This document shows, in pieces, positions 24,949-32,849 of a DNA stretch of 64,000 nt (its first letter is position 1; every line of letters begins with the position of its first letter). Below the pieces are notes generated by a model. That model was given only the letters and a program-made list of their open reading frames with translations, was not told the origin of the DNA and made no database searches. The position numbers and the translations under genes were made by a program. This DNA comes from Dolomedes plantarius (Eukaryota; Arthropoda; Arachnida; Araneae; Dolomedidae), in NCBI GenBank assembly GCA_907164885.2, contig OU015498.1, positions 93,136,233 to 93,200,232 on the forward strand, read 5' to 3'.

Positions 24949-25300
24949 CCGGGTTATATAACATAGAATGGTCTGTAAAAAATTTAAAAGGAGAACTTTT
25001 ACATACCCGGATAACGTGTCTTGTGCAACTCTCCAAGTACTTTTGCCTTTTCGTAGTACCTTTCTTTGAAATCAAGCACAGCATCTTTCCAAATCTGTCC
25101 CAACATGCTGCTGACAACTTTGTTGGATACGTCTGGGTGCTGTTTTGAGATTATTCGTCTGTGTTCTCTGGCAAATAGCATGAAAGCATTTGGGGGACGA
25201 CGAATTTTTTCAGATTTTGGTTTCAGGATCAAATCCGTCAAAGAGGATTCAAGCGATAAATTGCCATTAGGAGTCTCTTGTCTTTCCATGATGAGATACC
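12050..25300 (-). CDS. HMG-box transcription factor gene (five-exon model, about 879 aa)
   Basis: Model: join of 25007-25300 (ATG at 25289), 21552-21670, 16774-16807, 14925-15194 and 12050-13983 on the minus strand. All junctions are GT-AG, and the phases (1, 0, 1, 1) fit without a stop. The HMG box spans residues about 28-97. The rest is low-complexity Ser/Asn/Gln/Pro-rich and likely disordered, as in many transactivators. HMG boxes of this class bind and bend DNA in the nucleus. Two SUMO-type motifs (VKRE near residue 711, IKVE near 870) lie in the tail. The box resembles both SOX proteins (NAFM core, YPDY after the box) and fungal mating-type MATA_HMG (RRPPNAFMLF). I therefore give no gene symbol. 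A further upstream exon is possible because the frame stays open from the acceptor at 25300. Confidence 0.75.
13984..14924 (-). other. Intron 4 of the HMG gene
   Basis: AT-rich, 941 bp, no repeat or gene recognised. Confidence 0.55.
14925..15194 (-). CDS. HMG gene exon 4 (acidic/Ser-Glu-rich)
   Basis: Acceptor TTTTCAATTAG, donor GTGAAA, 270 bases, phase 1 in and phase 1 out, open throughout. It encodes an acidic polar segment (INPEEDSDLDLRPRR, STESQYEQES) that continues into a Cys-containing stretch (ERCGCCYQ). The several open frames on the plus strand and in other minus frames over this interval are shadows of it. Confidence 0.65.
15268..15494 (-). CDS. Possible alternative terminal exon of the HMG gene
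   Basis: After a possible acceptor (AAATACAG at 15502-15495) a phase-1 entry gives HSMLIKEKNPSKEIDSDGKH and 76 codons in all before a TAG. Composition resembles the neighbouring coding exons. There is no good donor before the stop, so if real it would be a terminal exon of a shorter isoform. The polypyrimidine tract is poor; this could be chance. Confidence 0.3.
15710..15881. mobile_element. TTAA-flanked MITE, copy 1 (172 bp)
   Basis: TIRs CGTAGGATTAC and GTAATCCTACG are perfect inverted repeats and directly flanked by TTAA (15706-15709 and 15882-15885). A GTCCTGCGTCGCGAGTTAT core is shared with copy 2 at 18729-18909. The TTAA duplication points to piggyBac-type (or Sola3) mobilisation, although the ends do not begin with CCC. 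Confidence 0.8.
16774..16807 (-). CDS. HMG gene exon 3 (34-bp microexon)
   Basis: A 34-base exon between CATCTTACAG and GTAAGA encodes LTKLEDNSNEE plus one base. Phase 0 in and phase 1 out match its neighbours. Splice sites are strong for such a short exon, but without transcript data this is inference. Confidence 0.6.
16862..16910. repeat. (TA)n microsatellite
   Basis: Uninterrupted TA run of about 40 bases in intron 2 of the HMG gene. Confidence 0.9.
17244..18173 (+). mobile_element. 930-bp TIR element, copy 1 (TA-inserting, deletion derivative)
   Basis: Ends CACCTAATTCTGTTTTTGCA and, reverse-complemented from the right, CACCTAATTCTGTTTTTACA. A TA precedes the left end. Internal pieces still look protein-coding (FQRELKLLTASYRKS; LTKTRTQRLITEFVRKTG; an acidic tail ending KRIRRLPESE). 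A GGG TAA TAA stop in the middle is shared with copy 2, so both descend from an already defective master. It is probably a Tc1/mariner-superfamily (pogo/Tigger-like) derivative whose catalytic part is gone; the family is not certain. Confidence 0.7.
18729..18909. mobile_element. TTAA-flanked MITE, copy 2 (181 bp)
   Basis: Same family as 15710-15881, in the same orientation 3 kb away. It is flanked by TTAA at 18725-18728 and 18910-18913. TIRs have one mismatch each. A C-run and A-run near 18858-18880 expand its middle. Confidence 0.8.
18968..20100. mobile_element. 1.13-kb TIR element, TA target, with nested hAT MITE
   Basis: The left end TCGTCGGTGCACAAGAAAAG and the reverse complement of the right end TCGTCGGTACACAAGAAAAG form TIRs of about 40 bp. 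TA flanks both sides. It contains the hAT MITE at 19361-19715. The plus frame at 19882-20115 inside has no recognisable domain. TIR length and TA duplication suggest Tc1/mariner type. Confidence 0.7.
19361..19715. mobile_element. hAT MITE (355 bp) with perfect 8-bp TSD
   Basis: Ends CAGTGTTGCCAAC and, reversed, CAGTGCAGCCAAC are of hAT type. The 8-bp duplication TTCATGAG is exact at 19353-19360 and 19716-19723. Non-coding, inserted in the TIR element at 18968-20100. Confidence 0.9.
20376..21340 (+). mobile_element. mariner element, internally deleted, TIRs intact
   Basis: TIRs CGAGGGTAGGCTGAAAAGTA are nearly perfect over about 40 bp and flanked by TA on both sides (20374-20375, 21341-21342). 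At 965 bp it is shorter than a typical 1.3-kb mariner because the middle of the transposase is missing. It lies in intron 1 of the HMG gene. Confidence 0.9.
20552..21222 (+). pseudogene. mariner transposase with catalytic core deleted
   Basis: The N-terminal DNA-binding part is present: LTAEKVTPTEIHRRLKAVYG and the GRPITATDDEHRKLVNDLI segment, up to WVPRRLTDEN. It then jumps at about 20950 to the C-terminal part that begins LKFEPIPHPPYSPDLAPCNF. The region that holds the first two catalytic Asp residues is gone and the frame changes at the junction. The YSPDLAPCNF motif keeps the third Asp of a DD34D mariner. It could only move if served by another transposase. Confidence 0.85.
21552..21670 (-). 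CDS. HMG gene exon 2 (end of box and basic tail)
   Basis: Enters in phase 1 after TTTAG. The split codon becomes Asp, giving RYPDYVYSPREAR across the junction, the expected SOX/MATA-type end of an HMG box. A basic run (RIRKMNKKKKKDD) follows and may act as nuclear localisation signal. Donor GTATAT. Too short and phase-dependent to be found as a stand-alone frame. Confidence 0.8.
21838..23086 (-). mobile_element. Tc1-like element lacking its 5' terminal repeat
   Basis: The right end of the minus-strand element (plus 21838) has CACTGCTGGCCACCCAAATT with TA before it. The opposite TIR is absent: the sequence runs into the TA of the next Tc1 element at 23087. The second element probably inserted here and the remainder was lost. 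Confidence 0.75.
21974..23014 (-). pseudogene. Tc1 DD34E transposase with one nonsense codon
   Basis: A nearly complete 346-position transposase from MPRRKQRSSF at 23014. HTH motifs are at residues about 15-55 and 90-115, then the DDE domain: FTDESRF (D159), QQDNARPH (D248) and SPIENMW (E283), giving the DD34E spacing. The only clear lesion is a TAG at codon 272, in place of the Trp normally found before PPRS. The frame continues unbroken after it to GYSGY. The longer upstream open frame to 23179 is not expected for the family. Confidence 0.85.
23089..23965 (+). mobile_element. Tc1-like element missing the transposase N-terminus
   Basis: The left TIR CACTGCTGGCCACTGTAAAT and the diverged right end (reverse CACTGAAGTGCCACTGAATT) are flanked by TA (23087-23088, 23966-23967). 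The element is short because the HTH region is missing. A run of GGCTTGGAG units sits at the truncation point (about 23246-23290). Confidence 0.75.
23250..23933 (+). pseudogene. Tc1 transposase catalytic domain, truncated
   Basis: Starts with ARLAWAREHRDWSVEDWKRV, the beginning of a Tc1 catalytic domain, without any DNA-binding part. The first catalytic motif reads WSEESRF, with Glu where Asp is expected. QQDNCTSHKS and NPIEHLW keep the second Asp and the Glu. One in-frame TGA at about 23540 breaks the frame, which continues unchanged to GGPTRY at 23933. Not functional. Confidence 0.8.
23982..24901 (+). mobile_element. 920-bp TIR element, copy 2
   Basis: Second copy of the family at 17244-18173, same orientation, with ends CACCTAGTTCTGTTTTTGCA and CAGAATTAGGTG. 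It keeps the fragment encoding VLNADLIKEGLELAKIMG and the acidic tail. It shares the mid-frame TAA TAA with copy 1 and has a further stop where copy 1 reads through. It borders a CA-repeat on the left and a TA-repeat on the right. Confidence 0.7.
24901..24948. repeat. (TA)n microsatellite
   Basis: TA run next to the right end of the TIR element and about 50 bp downstream of the HMG-box exon donor. Confidence 0.9.
25007..25300 (-). CDS. HMG-box exon
   Basis: Carries the ATG at 25289 and 94 codons plus one base. The box core reads RRPPNAFMLFAREHRR (residues 31-45), then SNKVVSSMLGQIWKD, then the third-helix part FKERYYEKAKVLGELHK. A polypyrimidine-AG acceptor (CTTTCACTTTCAG) lies 11 bases upstream of the ATG, so the exon is not the first of the transcript. 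The donor GTATGT is at 25006-25001. The box is completed by the first codons of the next exon. Confidence 0.85.
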
Positions 25301-25595
25301 CTGAAAGTGAAAGAAACTTTTTAGTAAAATATCACTTCTTTTTTTTTCATTTCCACGAAATGGAGGTTATTTTTCAAAGAATTGCCGGTCAGCGTAAACT
25401 ATGTATAAAACATCAAAAATTATGTTCAATGTAAGCGACAAAGGAAGTGATTCAAATACCAGAACTATAAATTACAATTAGAGTATTTATCTGAATAATT
25501 CAAAATTATTAACCGACCACAGCGTTTAGCTTAAACAGTATTACGAACTCGAAGATCAATCACTGTGTAGTAAAACCTGCAAACTCAGTCGAGGG

Positions 25596-25787
25596 TAGGG
25601 TTGCCAACTTTTTCTGTGCCGTTTCCGGGACAAATAGCTCAAAACTGAACATGATCATCATTATCAGCCAACCATTTCCTGAAGAAACTTTTTATGTATA
25701 AAGAAATTTAAATACAGTTTTTTAAATTTTTTTATATTTTTTATTTTAACTATTATAGAAACTTAATTACATATATATATATTTTAC

Positions 25788-25820
<33 letters not shown>

Positions 25821-28112
25821 AATTTTAAATCTTATAGTAACAAATTTAACGTTATATTTTTATGAGCTTTTGCAATAATTTTTTTTCTCACTTCTTCACG
25901 CAATCATTAATGCTTTCGCAAGTGAGTCTGTATTTAAAAAGTTCGCAGATTCTGCACACGATTCACTATTAGTCGTATTTTCAATTCTGCCTGTACTAAG
26001 ACGTTATTCCTGGCCTTCGTTCACACACTGTTCATGTGACTAAATACTCTTTCTGGATAAGCATTACTCGCAGGGATGGACAAAATGAAAGATACAATTT
26101 TCGTCAGCTCGACCAATTTTTCATGCTTTTTGAAATACTCTGCCCATAGTTTGTCATCTGTTTGCTCTTTGTTCAGAGCAGGAAAAGCCAATCGAAGATC
26201 TGTATATTCATTATATAAGGCATCGATGTCAATTTTGATTTGTAATATATTTCGGAAAACGGATAATTGCTCCCATGTCAATTCAAAACATTCTTTGTTT
26301 TTTTTAAAGAAAGACATTTTATTTTGTTAAAAATATTACTTTCATTAAATTTATAATTCTCTTTCAAATATGTGATACATCTCGTAAGAAAACAATTAAC
26401 ATCAAATATGAACTCATTCTTCTCTTTTTCGGGCAATTTCGGTAAAATGGATCTTACATTACTACCAAAGAATCCATTTGTCAATCTCGATTCCAACTCG
26501 TTTAATAGGCCACTCATTATTCTACCTACATCTAATGATAAGCACGAATCACTCTCCAATTCACGAACAGAGTTATTAAAGAGAGGTAAGATGTTATGAA
26601 GAAAAAATAAATAGCATTCTGGCAAAGAAGCCTCATCGGACTGAGATATAGTTTTATAACCATAAAACTTCCAAATTATTTCAGAACAGTCTTCTTTCTT
26701 TTTGGATTGAAAGTAAGCTTTTCAACGCTGGCCAATTATACGCAATCCGCTCAATAGCAGACAGAGGATATAACCGTCTTGTTGTCACATGACGCAATAT
26801 CTCTTTATGCTCAATATTGACGCATTCACAAAAGTTTTTTAGTTGATCGTTTCGTTTTGCTGATGAACCAAACCCAGCGAATATTTAAAGAACAAGGCAT
26901 TCAACATTGTATCTTAAGGAGTTTTTGCCTTCTTTTAAGTGAATTGTTTATGATATGGCATTTACAATTCGCTTTCACCGCATGTTTCACTACTTTCTGC
27001 AACTTTGTGAATACGAAGTTATGTATCCTATAGTTGACTGATGCGTTATCAGCACTATAAGCACTATAAGCACTTAGTTTTTGAAGAGAAAAAAATATTA
27101 ACTTCAATAATATTTTTTATTAAATTAAAAATTGCCTGTGAAGTTTCATCAGGGTCTTCGTAACAGTCCAATATTTTCCGGCATACTCCATTTTCTGTGT
27201 TTAAGTATTGGACTGTGTATGGGAAAGCTTTCTCATATTAGAGGCATCAGAAGAAACTGAAAAAAACATGGACTTCTTCAAATCATTTACCACATGTTGA
27301 TGGGTAAATCGACCGCGTACATTTGATGTAATGGCCGTAACCTTGGTGCGCCCACAAGAAAACTTTTGAGCCGTAGAACTGTTGTCAAAAAATGTCCGAA
27401 CAAGCATTGAATAACAATCAAAACTGTTATAATTCAAACCATGCTTTACATTATGAAAAACTGAGAGGCTCCGCTTTTACCACTTTATATTCTTCGGTCG
27501 AGCTTTTTTTTTATATAAAAAAACGATTAATTAATTGAGTTTGACTTGTAGTATTTGCCTACTCTTTGTGCTTTCTGCTATTCATATGTATCTTTACAGC
27601 TCCAAAGCCTTCGCACTTCATTGAAAATATGGATCGACACAAATTGCATCGACCATTGTGTTGATCTTCTTTAATAAGCCAGTATTTGAATTTCTTATCC
27701 TGCATCCATTTGTCCTTGTAAACAGACCATCTTTTAATTTTCTTCGGCGGCGTACATGCATAGCTGCTGGTCGGCTCTCGTTCACTGTCAGTATTTGAAA
27801 TATTGATTTCCATCTTCACTGAACGAGGGGATAACAAAAAGTTGTGAAAAACAAAGTCAGGCTCAAAAACAACTAAACACGTCTGAACACACCAAATGCT
27901 TTGAACAGACTGCTTTGGCCAAATAGTAGTGGGGGGAGGGAACGTACGTTGGAAAGACGTTCAACGGATTTGCACGATGTCAGTTTCAATTTAAAAAAAA
28001 TTGGAATAGTTTTCTCTAAATTTCCGGGACAATTTAGCATTCTTCCGGAATCGGGGACAGCGATTACAATTCCGGAACAATCCCGGCCAATCCGGGTCGG
28101 TTGGCAACCCTA
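25596..28112 (-). mobile_element. hAT transposon, 2.5 kb, decayed, with 8-bp TSD
   Basis: Ends TAGGGTTGCCAACTTTTTCT and, reversed, TAGGGTTGCCAACCGACCCG form the TIR. The flanks GTCGAGGG (25588-25595) and GTCCAGGG (28113-28120) match at 7 of 8 bases. A transposase relic lies on the minus strand. It sits just upstream of the HMG-box exon, so it may lie in a 5' intron or in the promoter region of that gene. Confidence 0.85.
26021..27837 (-). pseudogene. hAT transposase in several frames
   Basis: In order on the minus strand: a BED-type zinc finger (CNLCRSIFSMKCEGFGAVKI ending in an HxxxxxH pair) at 27559-27837, a middle segment with SCGRTKVTAI at 27201-27437, further pieces at 26901-27107 and 26278-26625, and a C-terminal dimerisation (hATC) segment with SILPASNAYPERVFS-like sequence at 26021-26317. 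Each piece is in its own frame with stops between, so the gene is dead. Plus-strand frames over the region are shadows. Confidence 0.8.
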
Positions 28113-28279
28113 GTCCAGGGTGAATTTTACCTGTTCGGGTTATTTTTATGAATCTGGGGACCGGACGGACAGTACAGATCTGCCGACCAAAAAGGCAACC
28201 CCGGACCCCAAAATGAATAATTAAGCTTGGTCATGAAAGAAGAAAAATCTTTTGATATAGGATTCTGTTGTAGTAACTT

Positions 28280-28286
28280 AGAATCC

Positions 28287-28337
<51 letters not shown>

Positions 28338-28418
28338 CGTGTGTGCGTGTGCGTGTGCGTGTGCGTGTGTGCGTGTGTGTGCGTGTGCGTGTGTGTGTGT
28401 GCGTGCGCGCGCGCGTAA
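28280..28418. repeat. Compound (TA)n(TG)n(CGTG)n microsatellite
   Basis: A TA run turns into TG and then GCGTGTGC-type repeats ending in GCGCGC, about 135 bp. The apparent Cys/Val protein frame over it is low complexity. Alternating purine-pyrimidine sequence of this type can adopt left-handed DNA. Confidence 0.95.
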
Positions 28419-28429
28419 AATACCTGACA

Positions 28430-29195
28430 TTATGTTATTGGGAATAATTAAAAATGTAAATTACTGGTTTTAAGTTATTACTTCCAAAATTAAAACGTAC
28501 AGTGTTTTAAACTAAATAAAGATTTCGTATGAAATATTTGAAGTTGAAAATTTTTGGGAACAATATTTTAAGTTCTTTAAAAATCAGTGGGTTTTTATTT
28601 TAATTAATTAATTAATTTATTTTTTAACCATTGCAATTTCAAGGTTCGTTTTCACCAAAGAAAAACAAAAACAAACAAACAAACAAAAAACTGACAGAGT
28701 TTGTCATGCAGTTATTTTTCTTACCCTTCCCCCTAAATGGAAAGGAAGTATGGGTTAAGTTTGTAACAATTACAGACTTTCTGGATTTGAAAAAAAAAAG
28801 TCTTTTAAAACGAACTACTTATTGAGATTCCATCTTTAGTACAAATTAATACTTTCGTTCCACCGAAATAAAAGCTTGCAGCCCAAGAATACTACGTTTA
28901 ACTCATCAAGGAGCACACTTCCAAAGGCTCAGATCCTATCTCCTATAGTACAAATATCTCATCCAACCTTAGCTCCTATATTCCTGTACATGATCTGGCC
29001 TCTCTCCCAATGTCAGTGACAGTACTCGCTGTATCAGCTAACTCTGCATACACTTGCATCGGTATTCTGCCTCAAAATCAACAGATTATCAAAATTATTG
29101 AGCTTCCTTCGTTCTCAGGAACTCATCGTTTTATTTGAAGCTCGCATTCCTTCGTCACTAATCATCAAACCAAAATTTTGTATACCCAGACATTC
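28430..29195. other. Intergenic, no gene seen
   Basis: AT-rich at first, then about 300 bp of more balanced composition (28850-29190) with no open frame or repeat that I can identify. Confidence 0.45.
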
Positions 29196-29199
29196 TTCT

Positions 29200-29543
29200 T
29201 TCGCGGGCCCGAGATAACCTATTGGTAGCACATTGGGCTTGAAACTGGGGGTGCACGGTTCAAATCCCGACGAACACCTTAAAATACCTTCGTGTCTAGG
29301 CCGGATATGGACACGTTAAAATCTGTAGACTAGAAAGTCCTTCTATGAGGTCAAATAGGGTGGGAGAAAGTGTGAGTCTCCCAGATGTCGTACCTGCGGG
29401 TGCTCGGTCAAAAGTAAAGTGGTACCAGAGGTTGGTGTTGGTTCACCTGCACGATGTTCCCTTTGAAAGCAACCAACAATTCTTGTGGATTATGTGCGAA
29501 TGTCATCAGTGACAAGTGCCCCACATTAACAAACAAACAACAA
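29200..29543 (+). repeat. tRNA-derived SINE (family A)
   Basis: An A-box-like CCTATTGGTAGCACATTGG and a B box GGTTCAAATCC 35-40 bases later define a Pol III promoter. The body ends in a short AACAAACAAACAAC tail. Conserved internal GGTGGGAGAAAGTGTGAG. No protein. The minus frame 29408-29716 across it is a shadow. Confidence 0.75.
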
Positions 29544-30344
29544 CATTCTTCTTTCGTTAAAGCCTGGATAGAAAGTTTAAAAAAAAGTAACAAAAAATAA
29601 AGCAAGGAATGAAATGAGTATACGACTATGATACGAATATTTGTAAGTATAGAACAGGAGAAAAAAACGGTATCGACATTTTTAAGCATTCTAATATCCT
29701 TTATAGTAATATTCATTCAAAAATTTCATGTTATAGAGTCCCTCAATGAATTAATTTATTTAAATAAAGAAATAGCAATAGATAGTTACATTTAATTATT
29801 ACAATTTTTCCTACTAAATAAAATGGGTAAAAGTTCCAAAATATCATAACTTTACCCGCTGATTAATTATCGAATACACATCATACACCTATGTTCATTC
29901 GTTCCGAAGAAATTTTGAATCGTTTTTGCGTGTAAACAGTATACAAAAATAAGCATGAAACACTCCATATCAGGAGAAACACCTAAATTATTAAATATAA
30001 AAGTGTATCTCAATTCGTAGAAATGCATGCTAAAAATCCCAATATGGCTCCCTCATGGAAAAAAAAAATCGATGCATCCTGGCATGTAAATATATATCTA
30101 CAGAATGGAACAATAAGCATGAGGTACTCCATAACAGGAAAAACCACTAAAACAATATTGTACACCTGCTACTGAATTTGTGGAAATGTACTAACAATTA
30201 CAATAAGGTTCACCTCTAGAATGTTTTAACAAACGTACTTGAAATGAAAGGTATGATTTGCAATTTTTTTTCTGTGGATTATCGAGATAAAGAATTTATT
30301 TCAATATTGGACATCGGAATCTTTCTTTCTCTCTCTCTTTTTTT
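29544..30344. other. Intergenic, no gene seen
   Basis: AT-rich. A loose duplication of about 55 bp (AAGCATGAAACACTCCATAT near 29951; AAGCATGAGGTACTCCATAA near 30115) is visible. Confidence 0.45.
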
Positions 30345-30904
30345 TCCTTCTTTAAATTTTGCTTGGGGTTTCCCTGACAATTTTCTGGTCTAAGAGGTGA
30401 TACACATATTTATCAAGCTGTACGATTTTGGCTGTACGATGTGGCGGTCTTCTCGACGACTGGTCTGTCGAGGGCGTCCTGAGCCTGGTCTTCGTGTACA
30501 TGACATCTCTCGGGTCCACTGGTCCCAACACCTCCTCACAACACAATCAGAGCGGCCTAATTGACGAGCTACTCGCCTAGCTGACCACCCAGCTTCCATC
30601 ATCCCGACGATTCTCCCCCTCTCAAACTGCAACAACTGCTTATATTGTCTTCGAACACGGCGTAATGGCATGTCTATCTCAGCTCTTCCTTTGTAAATGA
30701 TTCAGCACACTTAAACAAGCTTTGGTTACCCGTTTTATACTCCACAGAGTACGATGTTCAACGTTCTCTACCGGCTGTATGTAATGCGCAATCACGCTGC
30801 ATTTCTAATCATTTGCATATCTCCCCGACATGTACCTTCATTGCAAGTTTCGTTACGATCCCGCAATTATTTCTTGGTGCGCTAATTTTTTTGCCCATGA
30901 GTGT
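30345..30904 (-). mobile_element. Tc1-like 5' fragment (TIR plus HTH)
   Basis: On the minus strand it begins with TACACTCATGGGCAAAAAAA at about 30904, a Tc1-type end. A transposase N-terminus follows from 30671: MPLRRVRRQYKQLLQFERGR, then GWSARRVARQLGRSDCVVRR, the paired-like HTH. The frame stops at about 30390 and the catalytic domain is absent. Truncated element. Confidence 0.75.
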
Positions 30905-31259
30905 ATTTGATTTGCAGTTTTACAATTATCAGAAAGAATTAGTATATACAATTCAAAATTTTCAATCTTTTGTGATTAGCAATAAAAAAATTTAAAATGA
31001 ATTTAAGATAAAACTTTCTCATAATTTTATAAATAATCGAAGTGTGAATATGAGATACAAAGTTATAATTTCAGTCTTCTATGGTAGTTAAAAATCTAGA
31101 TTAATAAAATGCATTTTATTGTAAATTAAATTAATTTAAAAAATGGTATATTTACTCAATGGTATACTTAAACGCTTCAGAAAAAAATACATCAGTGATC
31201 GATAAAAAAATAAATTTTTTTTTTGTATCAAAAACTATCAAATAAAATGAATGAAAAAT

Positions 31260-32606
31260 CTAATATTCATCTGATGAAATATCCGAATCACTGTCCGTGT
31301 CTGAAATGTCTATTTGCAGAGGATCAACCAAATCTTCAATCACACCATCCCTTTCCCAATACATATTTTCTAATGAAACAACATGAGAGCAATATTTTCC
31401 CCAGTGTTCAGTAGTAACGTTTTCAATAGCCTCATTCGAAAATGTTAATAATCTTGATAAGTTCAGATCTCCTGTCACGTTAAGATTCCGAATGTGGTTC
31501 TTTATTTCTGTCCATACATATTCTATGGCGTTGATATCGCAATGATAAGGTGGGAGCCTCAGCGCTGTAAATCCATTATCTTGGAGCATAGTGTCGAATT
31601 TATATACTTTTGTTCTAGGCTGATTTCTCTTAACTAAATCTAATAATTCAATTTTTCGTAAATCACTTGAACATGGAATATTATTTGAAGCAAGCCAGTC
31701 CATAATTTCTTGTTTTCTATTCGATGAATTCGGCACTTTATTTAACTGGACTGAATGGTATGGTGCGTTATCAATCACCACTACTGAATTTTGTGGAAAA
31801 TTTGGGATTAATTTTTCTTCAGCCCACTTTTCAAAAATTCTCGAATTCATCTGTCCACGATAATCTCCGCTTGTTGAATTGGCTTTATATAACAGATTTG
31901 AATTGGGTATAAAGCCCATATCCCCACCAGCACATAAAACTATGATTCTTCTGGACGCATTTCCAGTTTCTAAAACGCCAACTGTTCCATCTGTTTGCCA
32001 GCATTTCCCAAAAGTTAGATTGCTATCAATCCATGTTTCATCCAAATACACAATTGGCCTATTTTCTTCTCGGTAGCGCTTTATATTTCTTAAAAATTGA
32101 GTTCGAGATAAAATAATGTCACTTCGGTCCATAATTTGTTTCCGTTTATTTTGCGATTTTTTGAAACGGAATCCTATTTCGTGCAGAATTTTTCTCAAAG
32201 TTTCTCTTTGATGAGTAAAATTGATTTTTTCTCTTAAGACTGGAATTAGTTTGCGAATTGTTGGTACTATTTTATAGACAGCATAAAATTCATGAATTGT
32301 TCTTCGAATTACATCACAATCAAAATTATCTAAAGATACGTTTTCGGTGGTTCTTTTTTTCTGACGTTTCCTCGGAGATTCAAATTTTGGAGTTTCTTCA
32401 CCCTTTGCTTCTCTGCGTATTCTTTTTACACTGGACATTGATATCTCGGTCATTTCACTAACTCTCTTTAGGGATTGCGAAAGTGGAACAATAACATTTC
32501 CTTCTAGTGCTTCTTTATCACACAATTTAATTACATTGTGTATTATACGTTTACAATCACTACGGAGCGGTTTATTCCAAGCAGTTGTGTTGGGTAAAGG
32601 ATCCAT
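31260..32606 (-). CDS. Intact DD82E transposase (Sailor-type, Tc1/mariner superfamily)
   Basis: An unbroken frame of 448 codons from MDPLPNTTAW at 32606 (the frame extends 16 residues further to 32654, with a hydrophobic stretch not expected here). The N-terminal half is basic with HTH character (MTEISMSSVKRIRRE; RKRQKKR may be a nuclear localisation signal). The catalytic triad is seen in IVYLDETWID, VVVIDNAPYHS and INAIEYVW. I count exactly 82 residues between the second Asp and the Glu, the spacing that defines the DD82E/Sailor family. The tail is acidic (SDTDSDSDISSDEY). No terminal inverted repeats could be recognised nearby, so it could be a young element with unrecognised ends or a retained, possibly domesticated, gene. 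Confidence 0.8.
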   Translation of the reverse strand: MDPLPNTTAWNKPLRSDCKRIIHNVIKLCDKEALEGNVIVPLSQSLKRVSEMTEISMSSVKRIRREAKGEETPKFESPRKRQKKRTTENVSLDNFDCDVIRRTIHEFYAVYKIVPTIRKLIPVLREKINFTHQRETLRKILHEIGFRFKKSQNKRKQIMDRSDIILSRTQFLRNIKRYREENRPIVYLDETWIDSNLTFGKCWQTDGTVGVLETGNASRRIIVLCAGGDMGFIPNSNLLYKANSTSGDYRGQMNSRIFEKWAEEKLIPNFPQNSVVVIDNAPYHSVQLNKVPNSSNRKQEIMDWLASNNIPCSSDLRKIELLDLVKRNQPRTKVYKFDTMLQDNGFTALRLPPYHCDINAIEYVWTEIKNHIRNLNVTGDLNLSRLLTFSNEAIENVTTEHWGKYCSHVVSLENMYWERDGVIEDLVDPLQIDISDTDSDSDISSDEY

Positions 32607-32849
32607 TAATTTTAATATAATAATCAAAATAACAGACGAGGAAAAAGCAAGCAAGTGCAGTTAGCAACCGATTCTAATGAATGTCGAGAGAATACGAGAC
32701 TTTTCCCCCTCCTTCCTCAGCAGCCTTACCTACAACTTGAATAGAATCGTCTTGGCACTATGCCAACCGTGGTTCTTCGTTCTGTGGTCAGACAGTATGC
32801 CCATATTTTTTATACTGTGTTTCCTCCTTCGTTGTTTTAAATACTTTCT

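Noticed and set aside
28227..28418. Cys/Val repeat protein frame
   Set aside because: Product of the (TG)n/(CGTG)n microsatellite.
29240..29275. A true tRNA gene
   Set aside because: Only A and B boxes are preserved; no foldable acceptor and anticodon arms, and the body continues as a SINE with an A-rich tail.
31260..32654. Extended start of the DD82E transposase at 32654
   Set aside because: The additional 16 residues are a hydrophobic stretch unlike the family's N-terminus; the Met at 32606 is preferred.
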